Assembly (NCBI RefSeq): GCF_000505545.1
Contig: NZ_AYTB01000007.1
Coordinates: forward strand, 248,001 to 312,000
Direction of reading: 5' to 3'
DNA from: Kurthia huakuii LAM0618
GTDB lineage: Bacteria; Bacillota; Bacilli; Bacillales_A; Planococcaceae
Length of the DNA stretch: 64,000 nucleotides
Made by a program: the position numbers and the translations under genes. Below the pieces are notes generated by a model, which saw nothing but the letters and a program-made list of their open reading frames with translations, was not told where the DNA came from and searched no databases. Shown in pieces: positions 18,085 through 27,806 of this stretch (positions are counted from its first letter, which is position 1; the number at the start of each line of letters is the position of its first letter).

Positions 18085-18508
18085 AAATAAAATGCTAACA
18101 ATTATGCTTATCGTTTTGGTATCGCTAACATTAATCGGAGTTGTAGCTGTTGTAGTAATCACGCAAATTGGTGGAAAAGATACTGCAAATGCGGAACCAG
18201 ATATTGATACAGTTTTAGAATCATCAGTTGATGTAGAGGAAATTACGACTAACTTAAAGGGTAGTAATTTCGTTAAAATTTCTTTGAAAGTTCAAACTGA
18301 TAGTAAAGAAGCTGCAGAAGAATTAACAAAACGCGATTTCCAGATGAAAGATATTCTTATTGAAGAACTTTCAGAGTTATCAAAAGAAGATTTAGAAGGT
18401 AAAAAAGGGAAAGCTATTTTACAAAATACATTAAAAACAAAATTTAATGAATTAATGCAAGAAGGTCAAATTCAGCGCGTTTATATTACATCTTGCATTA
18501 TTTCATAG
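18077..18508 (+). CDS. fliL: Flagellar basal-body associated protein FliL
   Basis: Single-pass membrane protein around the stator that supports torque under load. ATG 18077 has GAGGTG six bases upstream. The product has 143 residues: a short basic cytoplasmic head, one membrane helix (about residues 8-30), and a periplasmic domain with VKISLKVQTDSKEAAEEL and the C-terminal GQIQRVYITSCIIS. It overlaps swrD by eight bases, suggesting coupled translation. Confidence 0.94.
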   Translation: MNKNKMLTIMLIVLVSLTLIGVVAVVVITQIGGKDTANAEPDIDTVLESSVDVEEITTNLKGSNFVKISLKVQTDSKEAAEELTKRDFQMKDILIEELSELSKEDLEGKKGKAILQNTLKTKFNELMQEGQIQRVYITSCIIS

Positions 18509-18540
18509 AAATAGAAATGAACTTTTAAGGAGGTGGGCAA

Positions 18541-19539
18541 ATGGCCGGAGATGTGTTATCACAATCCGAAATTGATGCATTGTTATCAGCGTTATCTACA
18601 GGTGAAATGACAGCAGAAGATATGAAAAAAGAAGAAGAAGCAAAAAAAGTAAAAGTCTATGATTTTAAACGAGCATTACGCTTTTCGAAAGATCAAATCC
18701 GTAGTTTAACACGAATTCATGAAAACTTTGCACGCCTATTAACAACATATTTTTCTGCCCAGCTGCGTAGTTATGTTCAAATCACAGTAGCATCAGTTGA
18801 TCAGATTCCATTTGAAGAATTCATTCGCTCTATTCCTAATATTACATTGATAAATGTGTTTGAAGTACCACCTTTAGATGGTAATATTTTAATGGAAATC
18901 AATCCAAACATTGCTTATTCAATGTTGGATCGTTTGATGGGTGGAGCAGGAACTAGTCATAGTAATGTGGACAACTTAACAGAAATTGAACAAAAAATTA
19001 TGACAAACCTTTTTGAAAGGTCGTTTGATAATTTACGTGAAGCATGGGCAAATATTGCGGATATCGATCCGATTTTAACGGAATTGGAAGTAAATCCTCA
19101 GTTTTTACAAATGATTTCACCAAACGAAACGGTCGTTGTTATTTCGTTTAATTCTATTATTGGTGAAACAAGTGGAATGATTAATATTTGTATTCCACAT
19201 GTTGTATTAGAGCCAATTGTTCCAAACTTATCTGTTCGATATTGGATGCAATCGAATACAAGAGAAAATTCCCCAGAACAAAAAGCTCGTATTGAGCAAA
19301 ATATTCGTCGTTCCGAAGTGGCTGTTACAGCAGAATTAGGTTCTACGCATATAAGTATTGAAGATTTCTTATTTTTACAGCAAGGTGATGTAATTCAGTT
19401 GGATCAAAACATTACACACCCATTAACAATAAAAGTGGATAATATTCCAAAATTTACAGCACAGCCAGGTAAAGTGAAAAAACGAATGGCTGTACAAGTA
19501 ATTGAGTCTTTGAAAGGAGGAGACGACGATGATGAGTGA
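18541..19539 (+). CDS. fliM: Flagellar motor switch protein FliM
   Basis: C-ring protein that binds phosphorylated CheY and sets rotation direction. It has 332 residues. The N-terminal CheY-binding peptide is LSQSEIDALLSAL (residues 5-17). The CheC-like middle domain contains LMGGAGTSH, and the C-terminal SpoA-like domain (about 255-325) ends in an acidic tail. AAGGAGGTGGG precedes the ATG. It overlaps fliY by 11 bases. Confidence 0.97.
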   Translation: MAGDVLSQSEIDALLSALSTGEMTAEDMKKEEEAKKVKVYDFKRALRFSKDQIRSLTRIHENFARLLTTYFSAQLRSYVQITVASVDQIPFEEFIRSIPNITLINVFEVPPLDGNILMEINPNIAYSMLDRLMGGAGTSHSNVDNLTEIEQKIMTNLFERSFDNLREAWANIADIDPILTELEVNPQFLQMISPNETVVVISFNSIIGETSGMINICIPHVVLEPIVPNLSVRYWMQSNTRENSPEQKARIEQNIRRSEVAVTAELGSTHISIEDFLFLQQGDVIQLDQNITHPLTIKVDNIPKFTAQPGKVKKRMAVQVIESLKGGDDDDE

Positions 19540-20770
19540 TGATATGTTATCACAAGAAGAAATTGAAGCATTACTTCGTGGTGAATCAATTGACAAAGGT
19601 GATGATAAAAATGATGATGCGTCTGCTCAAGAAGAACAGTATAATGTAGGAGACTATTTAGACGAGATGTCTCAGGATGCTTTAGGTGAAATCGGGAATA
19701 TTTCATTTGGTAGTTCTGCAACAGCTTTATCTTCCTTATTAGGACAAAAAGTTGATATTACAACACCAACGCTCTCAATGATTAACCGAGATAAATTAGA
19801 GGAAGAGTTTCCGCACCCTTATGTAGCGATTCAAGTGAAATATACAGTTGGATTAACAGGAATGAATCTACTTGTAATTAAGCAATCAGACGCTGCGATT
19901 ATTGCTGATTTAATGTTAGGTGGAGATGGATTAAATCCTTCTGAAGAATTAGGAGAAATACATTTAAGCGCTGTTCAAGAAGCTATGAATCAAATGATGG
20001 GTTCTGCAGCTACTTCAATGTCGACAATCTTTAATAAAAAAGTTGATATTTCTCCACCGTCAATTGATTTAATGAACATTCGGAAAAATGAAGGTTCTGA
20101 GAATATTCCAGAAGACGATTTATTAGTTCGTGTATCATTCCGCTTACGTATTGGTGAATTAATTGATTCTAATATTATGCAATTGTTACCTTTAAATTTT
20201 AGCCAATCATTGGTGCAACAATTGTTGAATCCAGAACCAATAGAAGAGGTTGCAGTAGAAGAACCAACTATGCCTGAACCAGCTTTACAAGAACAACCCA
20301 TAATGCAGAAATCGGCTACTGATATGATGCAACAGCAAACTTTAACGCCATCTCAAGTAGCTGAAGTTAATGTGCAACAAACAATGATGGAACAACCGGT
20401 GATGCAACAGCCAATGTATGCTCAGCCACAGCAATATCAGCAACAGCCGATGAATGTTCAACAAGCGCAATTTACAGAATTTACACAGCCTTCTTTAAAA
20501 CAAACAGAAGCTCGAAATTTAAATATGCTTTTAGATATACCACTACAGGTTACGGTTGAGCTAGGGCGTACAAAGCGTTCGGTAAAAGATGTATTGGAAT
20601 TAGTGAGCGGTTCTATCATTGAATTGGATAAATTGGCTGGCGAACCTGTGGATATTTTAGTAAATAGCCGATTGATAGCAAAAGGTGAAGTAGTTGTTAT
20701 TGATGAGAATTTTGGTGTGCGAATTACGGATATTTTAAGTAAGGCAGATCGACTAAATAACTTACGATAA
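19529..20770 (+). CDS. fliY: Flagellar motor switch phosphatase FliY
   Basis: Switch-complex phosphatase that removes phosphate from CheY-P. It has 413 residues. The N-terminal peptide LSQEEIEALLRGE binds CheY-P. The CheC-like phosphatase domain shows EIGNISFGSSATAL (about 51-64) as one Glu-x-x-Asn motif, and a second related helix LSAVQEAMNQMMGSAATSM. A long Gln/Met/Pro-rich linker (about 235-325) leads to a C-terminal SpoA/FliN domain (about 330-413). GGAGG lies nine bases before the first of two adjacent ATGs. Confidence 0.95.
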   Translation: MMSDDMLSQEEIEALLRGESIDKGDDKNDDASAQEEQYNVGDYLDEMSQDALGEIGNISFGSSATALSSLLGQKVDITTPTLSMINRDKLEEEFPHPYVAIQVKYTVGLTGMNLLVIKQSDAAIIADLMLGGDGLNPSEELGEIHLSAVQEAMNQMMGSAATSMSTIFNKKVDISPPSIDLMNIRKNEGSENIPEDDLLVRVSFRLRIGELIDSNIMQLLPLNFSQSLVQQLLNPEPIEEVAVEEPTMPEPALQEQPIMQKSATDMMQQQTLTPSQVAEVNVQQTMMEQPVMQQPMYAQPQQYQQQPMNVQQAQFTEFTQPSLKQTEARNLNMLLDIPLQVTVELGRTKRSVKDVLELVSGSIIELDKLAGEPVDILVNSRLIAKGEVVVIDENFGVRITDILSKADRLNNLR

Positions 20771-20790
20771 TCGTTTGGAGGAATTTAATT

Positions 20791-21153
20791 ATGGCAAAAA
20801 GAATTTTAATTGTAGATGATGCAGCATTTATGCGTATGATGATTAAGGATATTTTAACTAAAAATGGCTTTGAAGTTGTTGGTGAAGCAGCTGATGGAGC
20901 ACAAGCAGTTGAAAAATATAATGAATTACAACCTGATTTAGTAACGATGGATATTACAATGCCTGAAATGGATGGTATCGCAGCGTTAAAAGAAATTAAA
21001 AAAACAAGCCCAAATGCAACAATTATTATGTGTTCTGCAATGGGGCAACAAGCAATGGTGATTGATGCAATTCAAGCTGGAGCAAAAGACTTTATCGTAA
21101 AACCGTTCCAAGCAGATCGTGTTATTGAAGCTATTCAAAAAGCTTTGGGGTAA
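20791..21153 (+). CDS. cheY: Chemotaxis response regulator CheY
   Basis: Receiver domain phosphorylated by CheA, which then binds FliM/FliY. It has 120 residues. The acid pocket is Asp9-Asp10, the phosphorylation site is Asp54 (VTMDITMPEMDG), with Ser/Thr in IIMCSAM and Lys in FIVKPF. TTTGGAGG precedes the ATG. fliZ starts five bases after its stop codon. Confidence 0.97.
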   Translation: MAKRILIVDDAAFMRMMIKDILTKNGFEVVGEAADGAQAVEKYNELQPDLVTMDITMPEMDGIAALKEIKKTSPNATIIMCSAMGQQAMVIDAIQAGAKDFIVKPFQADRVIEAIQKALG

Positions 21154-21157
21154 AAGG

Positions 21158-21838
21158 ATGTTTAGAAAAGTATTATTTATCTTGCTTTTCTTTATAGCAT
21201 ATAATACCTTACCTGTTAACGAAACGGCACCTTTTTCTGAAGTAGGTTATGCAACATCTGGCGTTATGGTAGATGATTGTATAGAAGACAAGAAAGATGA
21301 AGCCTGCAAAGAAGATACAAAAGCAGCTGTCGATAATGAACAAGAATCGACAGCTGTTGGTGTGTCTGCGTGGGATTATATTAAAATGATTTTTGCATTA
21401 GCTTTTGTAGTTGGATTACTTTATGTTGTATTACGTTTTTTAAACAATCGTAATGCAAAGTATCAACACTCTAAAATGATGCAAAATTTAGGTGGAATCT
21501 CTGTAGGATCACAAAAATCAGTGCAGTTAGTTAAAGTGGGAAGTTCCCTTTATTTAGTTGGCGTCGGTGAAGATGTAAATATGTTAAAAGAAATTACGGA
21601 TGAGCATGAACGTGAGTCTCTTATTGCTCTGTATAGTGAAAAGCAAATGCAACCAATTCAAGGAACACCTTTCTCCGGATTGTTTAAAAACATAGCGAAA
21701 AAAAATAAAGATGCAGTTGAAGAAGACAATATAGATTTCAAAACAGAATTTTCCAATCGTTTAGATCAAATCAAACAACAGCGTAATGAAGAATTACAAG
21801 AGTTGAAACAAAAGGAGCGCAGTTCGAAAGATGAGTGA
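21158..21838 (+). CDS. fliZ: Flagellar biosynthetic protein FliZ (FliO family)
   Basis: Membrane protein that helps assemble the FliP export gate. ATG 21158 gives 226 residues and begins with a signal-peptide-like helix (MFRKVLFILLFFIAYNTLP); a longer frame from 21119 overlaps cheY and has no binding site. After a Cys-containing acidic extracellular segment, a membrane helix covers about residues 68-90. Then the FliO-type cytoplasmic domain GGISVGSQKSVQLVKVG, and a charged coiled-coil tail. It overlaps fliP by eight bases. Confidence 0.9.
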   Translation: MFRKVLFILLFFIAYNTLPVNETAPFSEVGYATSGVMVDDCIEDKKDEACKEDTKAAVDNEQESTAVGVSAWDYIKMIFALAFVVGLLYVVLRFLNNRNAKYQHSKMMQNLGGISVGSQKSVQLVKVGSSLYLVGVGEDVNMLKEITDEHERESLIALYSEKQMQPIQGTPFSGLFKNIAKKNKDAVEEDNIDFKTEFSNRLDQIKQQRNEELQELKQKERSSKDE

Positions 21839-22496
21839 TTTTATAAATTATTTTTCTGATAGTAGTGCTGCCAACGTTTCTACCTCTGTAAAGTTAATGC
21901 TATTACTGACAGTACTTTCTATTGCACCAAGTATTTTGATTTTAATGACCTGTTTTACTAGGGTAGTTATTGTACTATCTTTTGTACGAACTGCTCTAGC
22001 TACAAATACAATGCCACCCAACCAAGTAATTATTGGATTGGCAATGTTTCTAACGTTTTTTATTATGGCTCCGACACTTCAAGAAGTGAATAAAGAGGCG
22101 CTACAACCTTTATTTAATGAAGAGATTACATTAGATGAAGCCTATGATAATGCAGCAACTCCTTTTAAAGAGTTTATGGCTAAACACACACGTCAAAATG
22201 ATTTAGATTTATTTCTAAGTTATAGAAATCAAGAGATGCCAGAAAAAATAGAAGATATTCCGTTAACAACATTAGTGCCAGCTTATACAATAAGCGAATT
22301 AAAAACAGCATTTCAAATGGGATTCATGATTTTTATTCCATTTTTAGTTATTGATATGATTGTAGCTAGTGTGTTGATGTCTATGGGGATGATGATGTTA
22401 CCTCCAGTAATGATTTCTCTACCATTTAAAATTTTATTATTTGTATTAGTAGATGGATGGTCACTTGTGATGAAATCGCTATTGCAAAGCTTTTAG
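21831..22496 (+). CDS. fliP: Flagellar export gate protein FliP
   Basis: Core channel subunit of the flagellar type III secretion gate. It has 221 residues. Signature LMTCFTRVVIVLSFVRTALAT is near residues 39-59, then PPNQVIIGLAMFLTFFIM. The C-terminal pair of hydrophobic segments contains SVLMSMGMMMLPPVMISLPF. AAGGAG lies 13 bases before the ATG, rather far. Followed by fliQ and fliR in the standard order. Confidence 0.97.
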   Translation: MSDFINYFSDSSAANVSTSVKLMLLLTVLSIAPSILILMTCFTRVVIVLSFVRTALATNTMPPNQVIIGLAMFLTFFIMAPTLQEVNKEALQPLFNEEITLDEAYDNAATPFKEFMAKHTRQNDLDLFLSYRNQEMPEKIEDIPLTTLVPAYTISELKTAFQMGFMIFIPFLVIDMIVASVLMSMGMMMLPPVMISLPFKILLFVLVDGWSLVMKSLLQSF

Positions 22497-22509
22497 GGGA
22501 TGAATAAAA

Positions 22510-22779
22510 ATGTCACAAGAATTAGTTATCTCAATTGCAGAACGTGCGATTACTGTAGTGATTATGGCTTCTGGACCCCTTTTACTTGTAGCGCTAGTAG
22601 TTGGATTACTTGTAAGTATTTTTCAAGCCACAACTCAAATTCAAGAACAAACGTTATCATTTGTTCCTAAAATTATTGCGGTATTAGTGGCTATTGTATT
22701 TTTTGGGCCGTGGATGTTAACAAAAGTTGTTACATATACAAAAGATATTTTTGAAAACTTAACAAGGTATATAGGGTGA
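22510..22779 (+). CDS. fliQ: Flagellar export gate protein FliQ
   Basis: Small two-helix membrane subunit of the export gate. It has 89 residues, the family length. Helix one is near residues 17-40 (ASGPLLLVALVVGLLVSIFQ), then the conserved ATTQIQEQTLSFVPK loop, then a second helix. AGGGGATGAATAAA precedes the ATG, an acceptable though not strong ribosome binding site. Confidence 0.97.
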   Translation: MSQELVISIAERAITVVIMASGPLLLVALVVGLLVSIFQATTQIQEQTLSFVPKIIAVLVAIVFFGPWMLTKVVTYTKDIFENLTRYIG

Positions 22780-22783
22780 TTAA

Positions 22784-23560
22784 ATGGAAACGTTGTTAAC
22801 AAAAATTCCATTAATTATATTAATTCTTGTGAGAGTAAGTGCTTTTTTTGCTACTGTACCATTTTTTTCCTACAGAACAATCCCAGCACAAGTGAAAATT
22901 GGTTTAGCAATATTGTTATCAGTAATTATTGCTTTACCAATGGATACCCCTACAATTGAGATTGATGGTAACTATGCATTGCTTGTTATCAAAGAAGCAC
23001 TTGTAGGATTAACATTAGGGTTATTAGCTTACATTGTTATGTCAGCGGTTCAAATTGCGGGTGGTTTTATTGACTTCCAAATTGGCTTTGCTATTGCAAA
23101 TGTTATTGATCCGCAAACAGGAACACAAAGTCCATTAACAGGTCAATTTTTTAACGCTATGGCATTATTACTCTTGTTAAGTGCTAATGGGCACCATGTT
23201 TTATTGGATGCCATTTACTATAGTTATGAATTTGCACCTGCGACACAAGCGTGGCCAAAAATAGCGGCAGAAAACACTGTGATGTTTGTTATTCAAATGT
23301 TTACTGGAATGTTTGTTATCGCATTTCAATTAGCAATCCCAATTGTTGCGACGGTTTTTTTAACAGATTTAGCCTTAGGTATTGTTGCGAAAACTGTGCC
23401 GCAACTTAATATCTTTGTAATTGGGTTCCCTGTGAAAATCTTTGTTGCATTTATTACGATGGTTGTGATGTTCACAGTTATGTCTGAAGTGATGCAGAAA
23501 TTATTTAAACTTATGTTTGTGTCTATGCGTCAGTATATGGAGTTGATAGGTATTGGTTAA
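22784..23560 (+). CDS. fliR: Flagellar export gate protein FliR
   Basis: Multi-pass membrane subunit that completes the FliPQR channel. It has 258 residues with about five to six hydrophobic segments. Typical motifs: FFSYRTIPAQVKIGLAILLS, IKEALVGLTLGLLAYI, and VIDPQTGTQSPLTGQFFNAM in the middle. The start lies four bases after the fliQ stop, with AGGGTG upstream. It overlaps flhB by eight bases. Confidence 0.97.
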   Translation: METLLTKIPLIILILVRVSAFFATVPFFSYRTIPAQVKIGLAILLSVIIALPMDTPTIEIDGNYALLVIKEALVGLTLGLLAYIVMSAVQIAGGFIDFQIGFAIANVIDPQTGTQSPLTGQFFNAMALLLLLSANGHHVLLDAIYYSYEFAPATQAWPKIAAENTVMFVIQMFTGMFVIAFQLAIPIVATVFLTDLALGIVAKTVPQLNIFVIGFPVKIFVAFITMVVMFTVMSEVMQKLFKLMFVSMRQYMELIGIG

Positions 23561-24650
23561 ACAGAATATATTAGTAACGCTCGATATACAGTTTTTTGCA
23601 GGCGAAAAGACAGAAAAAGCAACACCTAAGAAACGACAAGACTCTAGAAAAAAAGGCCAAGTATTAAAGAGCCAAGATGTTACAAGTGCGATTGTATTAC
23701 TTGCCATTTTTCTATATTTAACATTTATGGCAGGCTCAATGAAAGATGAAATGATGTCATTTTTTAGAGAAATTATTGCGCATAATATGACGTTAGAAAC
23801 CATTACGATTTCTTCAATTATGGAAATGTATTGGGATATCTTAAAAGAGCTAGCAATAATTGTAGTACCAATTTTTGCGATTGCTGTCATAGCAGCAATT
23901 GCTGCTAATTTTATGCAATTTGGTTTATTATTTACAACAGAAACATTGAAATTTGATCTAAAAAAAATTGATCCAATTAAAGGATTAAAACGAATTATTT
24001 CATTAAAAGCAATTGTTGAATTATTAAAATCAATTTTGAAAATTTCATTTATAGGAACAACAACATTTTTAATCCTGTATTTGAATATTGAAGATGTTTT
24101 AAGTTTAGCTCATAAAACACCAGGAGCCGCATTAATTACAGTAGGAAAACTAGTAGCTTATATGGGAATAGCAGCTTCTTTGGTGTTAATATGTATTGCT
24201 ATTTTGGATTATATGTATCAAAAATATGATTACGAAAAAAATCTGCGAATGTCCAAACAGGATATTAAGGATGAATACAAAAATATTGAAGGAGATCCTT
24301 TAATTAAGTCAAAAATTAAGCAAAGGCAACGTGAAATGTCAATGCGTCGTATGATGCAAGAAGTTCCTCAAGCTGATGTAGTTATTACGAACCCAACACA
24401 TTATGCCATTGCTTTAAAGTATGACGAGGATGCAATGGATGCTCCTAAAGTTGTTGCAAAAGGCACTGATTTTGTAGCGCAAAAAATAAAGTTGATTGCA
24501 AAAGAAAACAAAGTGGTTATGGTTGAGAATAGGCCGCTTGCTCGAGCGATGTATGATCAAGTTAAAATCAATGACCGTATACCAGAAGAATTTTTTAAAG
24601 CGGTCGCAGAAGTACTTGCGTATGTTTATCGTATTAAACGCAAGATTTAG
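23553..24650 (+). CDS. flhB: Flagellar export protein FlhB
   Basis: Substrate-specificity switch of the export gate; it cleaves itself in the NPTH motif, seen here as VVITNPTHYAIALKYD. It has about 365 residues, four membrane helices in the N-terminal half and a cytoplasmic C-terminal domain. The conserved start LDIQFFAGEKTEKATPKKRQ needs an upstream start; TTG 23553, inside the end of fliR with ATAGG just before, is the best available. The start is uncertain by a few residues. Confidence 0.94.
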   Translation: MVKQNILVTLDIQFFAGEKTEKATPKKRQDSRKKGQVLKSQDVTSAIVLLAIFLYLTFMAGSMKDEMMSFFREIIAHNMTLETITISSIMEMYWDILKELAIIVVPIFAIAVIAAIAANFMQFGLLFTTETLKFDLKKIDPIKGLKRIISLKAIVELLKSILKISFIGTTTFLILYLNIEDVLSLAHKTPGAALITVGKLVAYMGIAASLVLICIAILDYMYQKYDYEKNLRMSKQDIKDEYKNIEGDPLIKSKIKQRQREMSMRRMMQEVPQADVVITNPTHYAIALKYDEDAMDAPKVVAKGTDFVAQKIKLIAKENKVVMVENRPLARAMYDQVKINDRIPEEFFKAVAEVLAYVYRIKRKI

Positions 24651-24666
24651 TTAGGGAGGGACAAAC

Positions 24667-26700
24667 ATGAAATTTCGCGACATAGGTGTTTTAGCAGCCG
24701 TTATTATGATTGTAGCGATGCTGATTATCCCTCTGCCAACATGGTTATTAAGTTTTTTAATCATAGTAAATATCGCATTAGCAATTCTTGTACTATTGAT
24801 TGCTATGAATATGAAAGAAGCATTGGAATTTTCTATTTTCCCGACGATTCTTTTGCTTTTAACGCTCTTCCGACTGGGGCTAAATGTTTCAACAACACGT
24901 GCTATTTTAAGTGGTGGTGAAGCTGGTAATGTTGTTGAAACATTTGGTACGTTTGTAGTTGGTGGAAATCTTATTGTAGGTTTGGTCGTATTCATCATCT
25001 TAGTAATTATTAACTTTCTTGTTATTACAAAAGGTTCGGAACGTGTATCTGAAGTAGCTGCACGATTTACATTAGATGCAATGCCAGGGAAACAAATGGC
25101 GATTGATGCAGATTTAAATGCTGGATTAATTTCTGAAACTCAAGCACGTGAGCGCCGTGAAAAAGTTTCGGGAGAAGCAGATTTCTATGGAGCTATGGAT
25201 GGTGCGACCAAATTTGTTAAAGGTGATGCAATAGCAGGTATCATTATTGTTATTATCAATATATTATTTGGTATTGTTATTGGTGTCGTTCAAATGGAAA
25301 TGGAATTTTCAGAAGCTATAAATCGCTTTACAACTTTAACTGTAGGTGATGGACTTGTTTCTCAAATTCCGGCATTAATTATTTCTACTGCAACAGGTAT
25401 TGTTGTAACACGCGCAGGTTCAGATGGAAATTTCAGTTCGGACATTATGCGCCAATTATTTGGCGATTCTAAAGTATTGTATGTGGCTTCTGGAACAATT
25501 TTCCTCCTAGGGTTATTAACTCCGGTTAGTGATTTTGTAACAATTCCAGTTGCAGCTATTATTGCATTATTAGCGTATCAACAAACACGTTCTACAACAG
25601 AGACTGTTGAAGAACAGGAAGAAATAGAAGAAGAAGTGGTTACTGATAATTTGAAAAGTCCAGAAAATGTTGTGAATTTATTAAATGTAGATCCAATTGA
25701 ATTTGAATTTGGTTATGGTTTGATTCCTCTAGTTGATGCAGCACAGGGTGGCGATTTACTTGATCGGGTTGTGATGATTCGTCGTCAACTAGCTCTTGAA
25801 TTAGGAATCGTTATTCCAGTGGTTCGTATTCGAGATAATATTCAACTGCAGCCTAATGAATATCGTATCAAAATTAAAGGTAATGAAATGGCACATGGGG
25901 AGTTGTTGTTGGATCATTATTTAGCAATGAGTCCAGGCGAAGATAATTCAATTGAAGGCATTGATACTGTAGAGCCTTCTTTTGGCCTCCCAGCAAAATG
26001 GATTACAGAACAAGTAAAAGAAGAAGCTGAGATGCTAGGTTATACAGTTGTAGATCCACCAAGTGTTGTTTCTACACATTTGACGGAAATTATTCGTGCA
26101 AATGCAGCTGAATTGATAGGACGTCAGGAAACAAAACAACTAATTGATCATTTACATGAAACATCACCAATTTTAGTAGAAGAATTAACACCTACACCAA
26201 TGGCGATTGGTGAAATTCAAAAGGTATTGGCTAATTTATTAAGGGAAAATGTTTCCGTTCGAAATTTACCAATTATTTTTGAAACATTAGCTGACTACTC
26301 AAAACTTACTTCTGATGTGGATGTTTTGACAGAGTATGTTCGTCAAGGATTGGCTCGTCAAATTACTACGCAATATGTTGGAAATCAACCAGAATTAAAA
26401 GTGTTAACAGTGTCTGCTAAGGTTGAGAAAGCAGTAGCAGATAGTATTCAGCAAACAGAGCACGGTAATTATTTAGCGATAGATCCACAAACGTCACAAG
26501 CTATTTTAGAAGCTATTTCTAAAGAAGTAGAACGTATCGCATTTTTCGAGCAATCTCCAGTAATTTTATGCTCACCAGCTGTACGCATGTATATAAGACA
26601 ATTAACAGAACGTTACTTCCCACAAATTCCAATTCTTTCGTATAATGAACTAGAAGCATCAATTGAAATTCAAAGTGTCGGAGTGGTGAATGTAGAATGA
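24667..26700 (+). CDS. flhA: Flagellar export gate protein FlhA
   Basis: Largest export gate subunit, a nonameric ring that docks substrates and uses proton motive force. It has 677 residues. About eight membrane helices occupy residues 1-300. The conserved cytoplasmic loop RVSEVAARFTLDAMPGKQMA is near residues 119-138, followed by IDADLNAGLISETQARERR. The C-terminal cytoplasmic domain covers about 330-677. TAGGGAGGGAC precedes the ATG. It ends in an ATGA overlap with flhF. Confidence 0.97.
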   Translation: MKFRDIGVLAAVIMIVAMLIIPLPTWLLSFLIIVNIALAILVLLIAMNMKEALEFSIFPTILLLLTLFRLGLNVSTTRAILSGGEAGNVVETFGTFVVGGNLIVGLVVFIILVIINFLVITKGSERVSEVAARFTLDAMPGKQMAIDADLNAGLISETQARERREKVSGEADFYGAMDGATKFVKGDAIAGIIIVIINILFGIVIGVVQMEMEFSEAINRFTTLTVGDGLVSQIPALIISTATGIVVTRAGSDGNFSSDIMRQLFGDSKVLYVASGTIFLLGLLTPVSDFVTIPVAAIIALLAYQQTRSTTETVEEQEEIEEEVVTDNLKSPENVVNLLNVDPIEFEFGYGLIPLVDAAQGGDLLDRVVMIRRQLALELGIVIPVVRIRDNIQLQPNEYRIKIKGNEMAHGELLLDHYLAMSPGEDNSIEGIDTVEPSFGLPAKWITEQVKEEAEMLGYTVVDPPSVVSTHLTEIIRANAAELIGRQETKQLIDHLHETSPILVEELTPTPMAIGEIQKVLANLLRENVSVRNLPIIFETLADYSKLTSDVDVLTEYVRQGLARQITTQYVGNQPELKVLTVSAKVEKAVADSIQQTEHGNYLAIDPQTSQAILEAISKEVERIAFFEQSPVILCSPAVRMYIRQLTERYFPQIPILSYNELEASIEIQSVGVVNVE

Positions 26701-27803
26701 AAATGAAAAAATATACAGCTTCTACAATGTCAGAAGCAATGAAAAAAGTGCAGCAGGATTTTGGAGATGAAGCAATTATTGTTAGCTCAAAAGCAATTTA
26801 TTCAAAAGGATTTTTAGGTTTTTTTAAAAAGAAGCATTTTGAAATTGTTGTTGGAATTGAAAATTTAACAATGCCAATAGTGGGGCAAAATAATGTGAAA
26901 AGTGAACAATTACTGCAAGTTAATATAGCGCAACCAAAGTATGTTGAAGGAATTCATCAAGAGCTATCGTCTCTAAAAGCTTTGCTGAAAAAACAGCAAA
27001 TGATAACGACGCAATATCCCATTATTTTCACGTCAATAATTGAGCAAATGGAACATCAAGAATTAGACAAAGAGCTCGTCACATCAATTAGTGATGAGCT
27101 TTTTGACATATACAAAAATAGTCGTGAAGAATTGACGAAACAACAATTAATTCGTTTTGCAAAAATGGCATTGCGCCAAGAATTAGAAAAATTTTCAATA
27201 GAAGGTCTGTCATTTAATAAACGCTTTATTAATGTAGTTGGTCCAACTGGAGTAGGAAAAACGACAACTATTGCAAAGATGGCAGCTCGTGCAGTATTAG
27301 AGAAGCGCAAAAAAGTAGGGTTTATTACAGCAGACACATATCGTATAGGTGCTATTGAACAACTTAAGACATATGCAAATTTATTACAGGCACCTGTCGA
27401 AGTCGTTTATTCACATCATGATTACGAAAAGGCTATTGAAAATTTACAGCATTGTGACTTAATTTTCATTGACACTGCAGGAAGAAATTACAAAGAAGAA
27501 AAATATGTTAATGATTTAGTTGAATTAATTGATATTAATGAAGATATGGAAAATTATTTAGTTTTAGCGATTACATCCAAACAACGTGATTTAGAAGTGA
27601 TTATCGAGCAATTTGAAGATATTCCAATTACAAAATTGATTTTCACAAAACTAGATGAAACAAATTCTATTGGCCCAATAATCAATTTAATGATTAAATA
27701 TAATAAGGGACTTGCTTACTATACAAATGGACAAGAAGTACCAGAAGATATTGTTGAAGCAACCCTTGATAAAGTGGTTGAATTAGTTTTTCAAGGAGAA
27801 TAA
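26697..27803 (+). CDS. flhF: Flagellar placement GTPase FlhF
   Basis: SRP-type GTPase that controls where flagella are placed. It has 368 residues. The N-terminal B domain begins MKMKKYTASTMSEAMKKV. The NG domain has P-loop GPTGVGKT (182-189), then FITADTYRIGAIEQLKTY, the DTAGRN motif and the TKLDE base-recognition motif. It overlaps flhA by four bases, and its regulator flhG starts three bases after its stop codon. Confidence 0.97.
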   Translation: MKMKKYTASTMSEAMKKVQQDFGDEAIIVSSKAIYSKGFLGFFKKKHFEIVVGIENLTMPIVGQNNVKSEQLLQVNIAQPKYVEGIHQELSSLKALLKKQQMITTQYPIIFTSIIEQMEHQELDKELVTSISDELFDIYKNSREELTKQQLIRFAKMALRQELEKFSIEGLSFNKRFINVVGPTGVGKTTTIAKMAARAVLEKRKKVGFITADTYRIGAIEQLKTYANLLQAPVEVVYSHHDYEKAIENLQHCDLIFIDTAGRNYKEEKYVNDLVELIDINEDMENYLVLAITSKQRDLEVIIEQFEDIPITKLIFTKLDETNSIGPIINLMIKYNKGLAYYTNGQEVPEDIVEATLDKVVELVFQGE

Positions 27804-27806
27804 CAA

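Noticed and set aside
23501-23890. Antisense frame opposite fliR/flhB
   Set aside because: No promoter or ribosome binding site; both sense genes are well conserved here.
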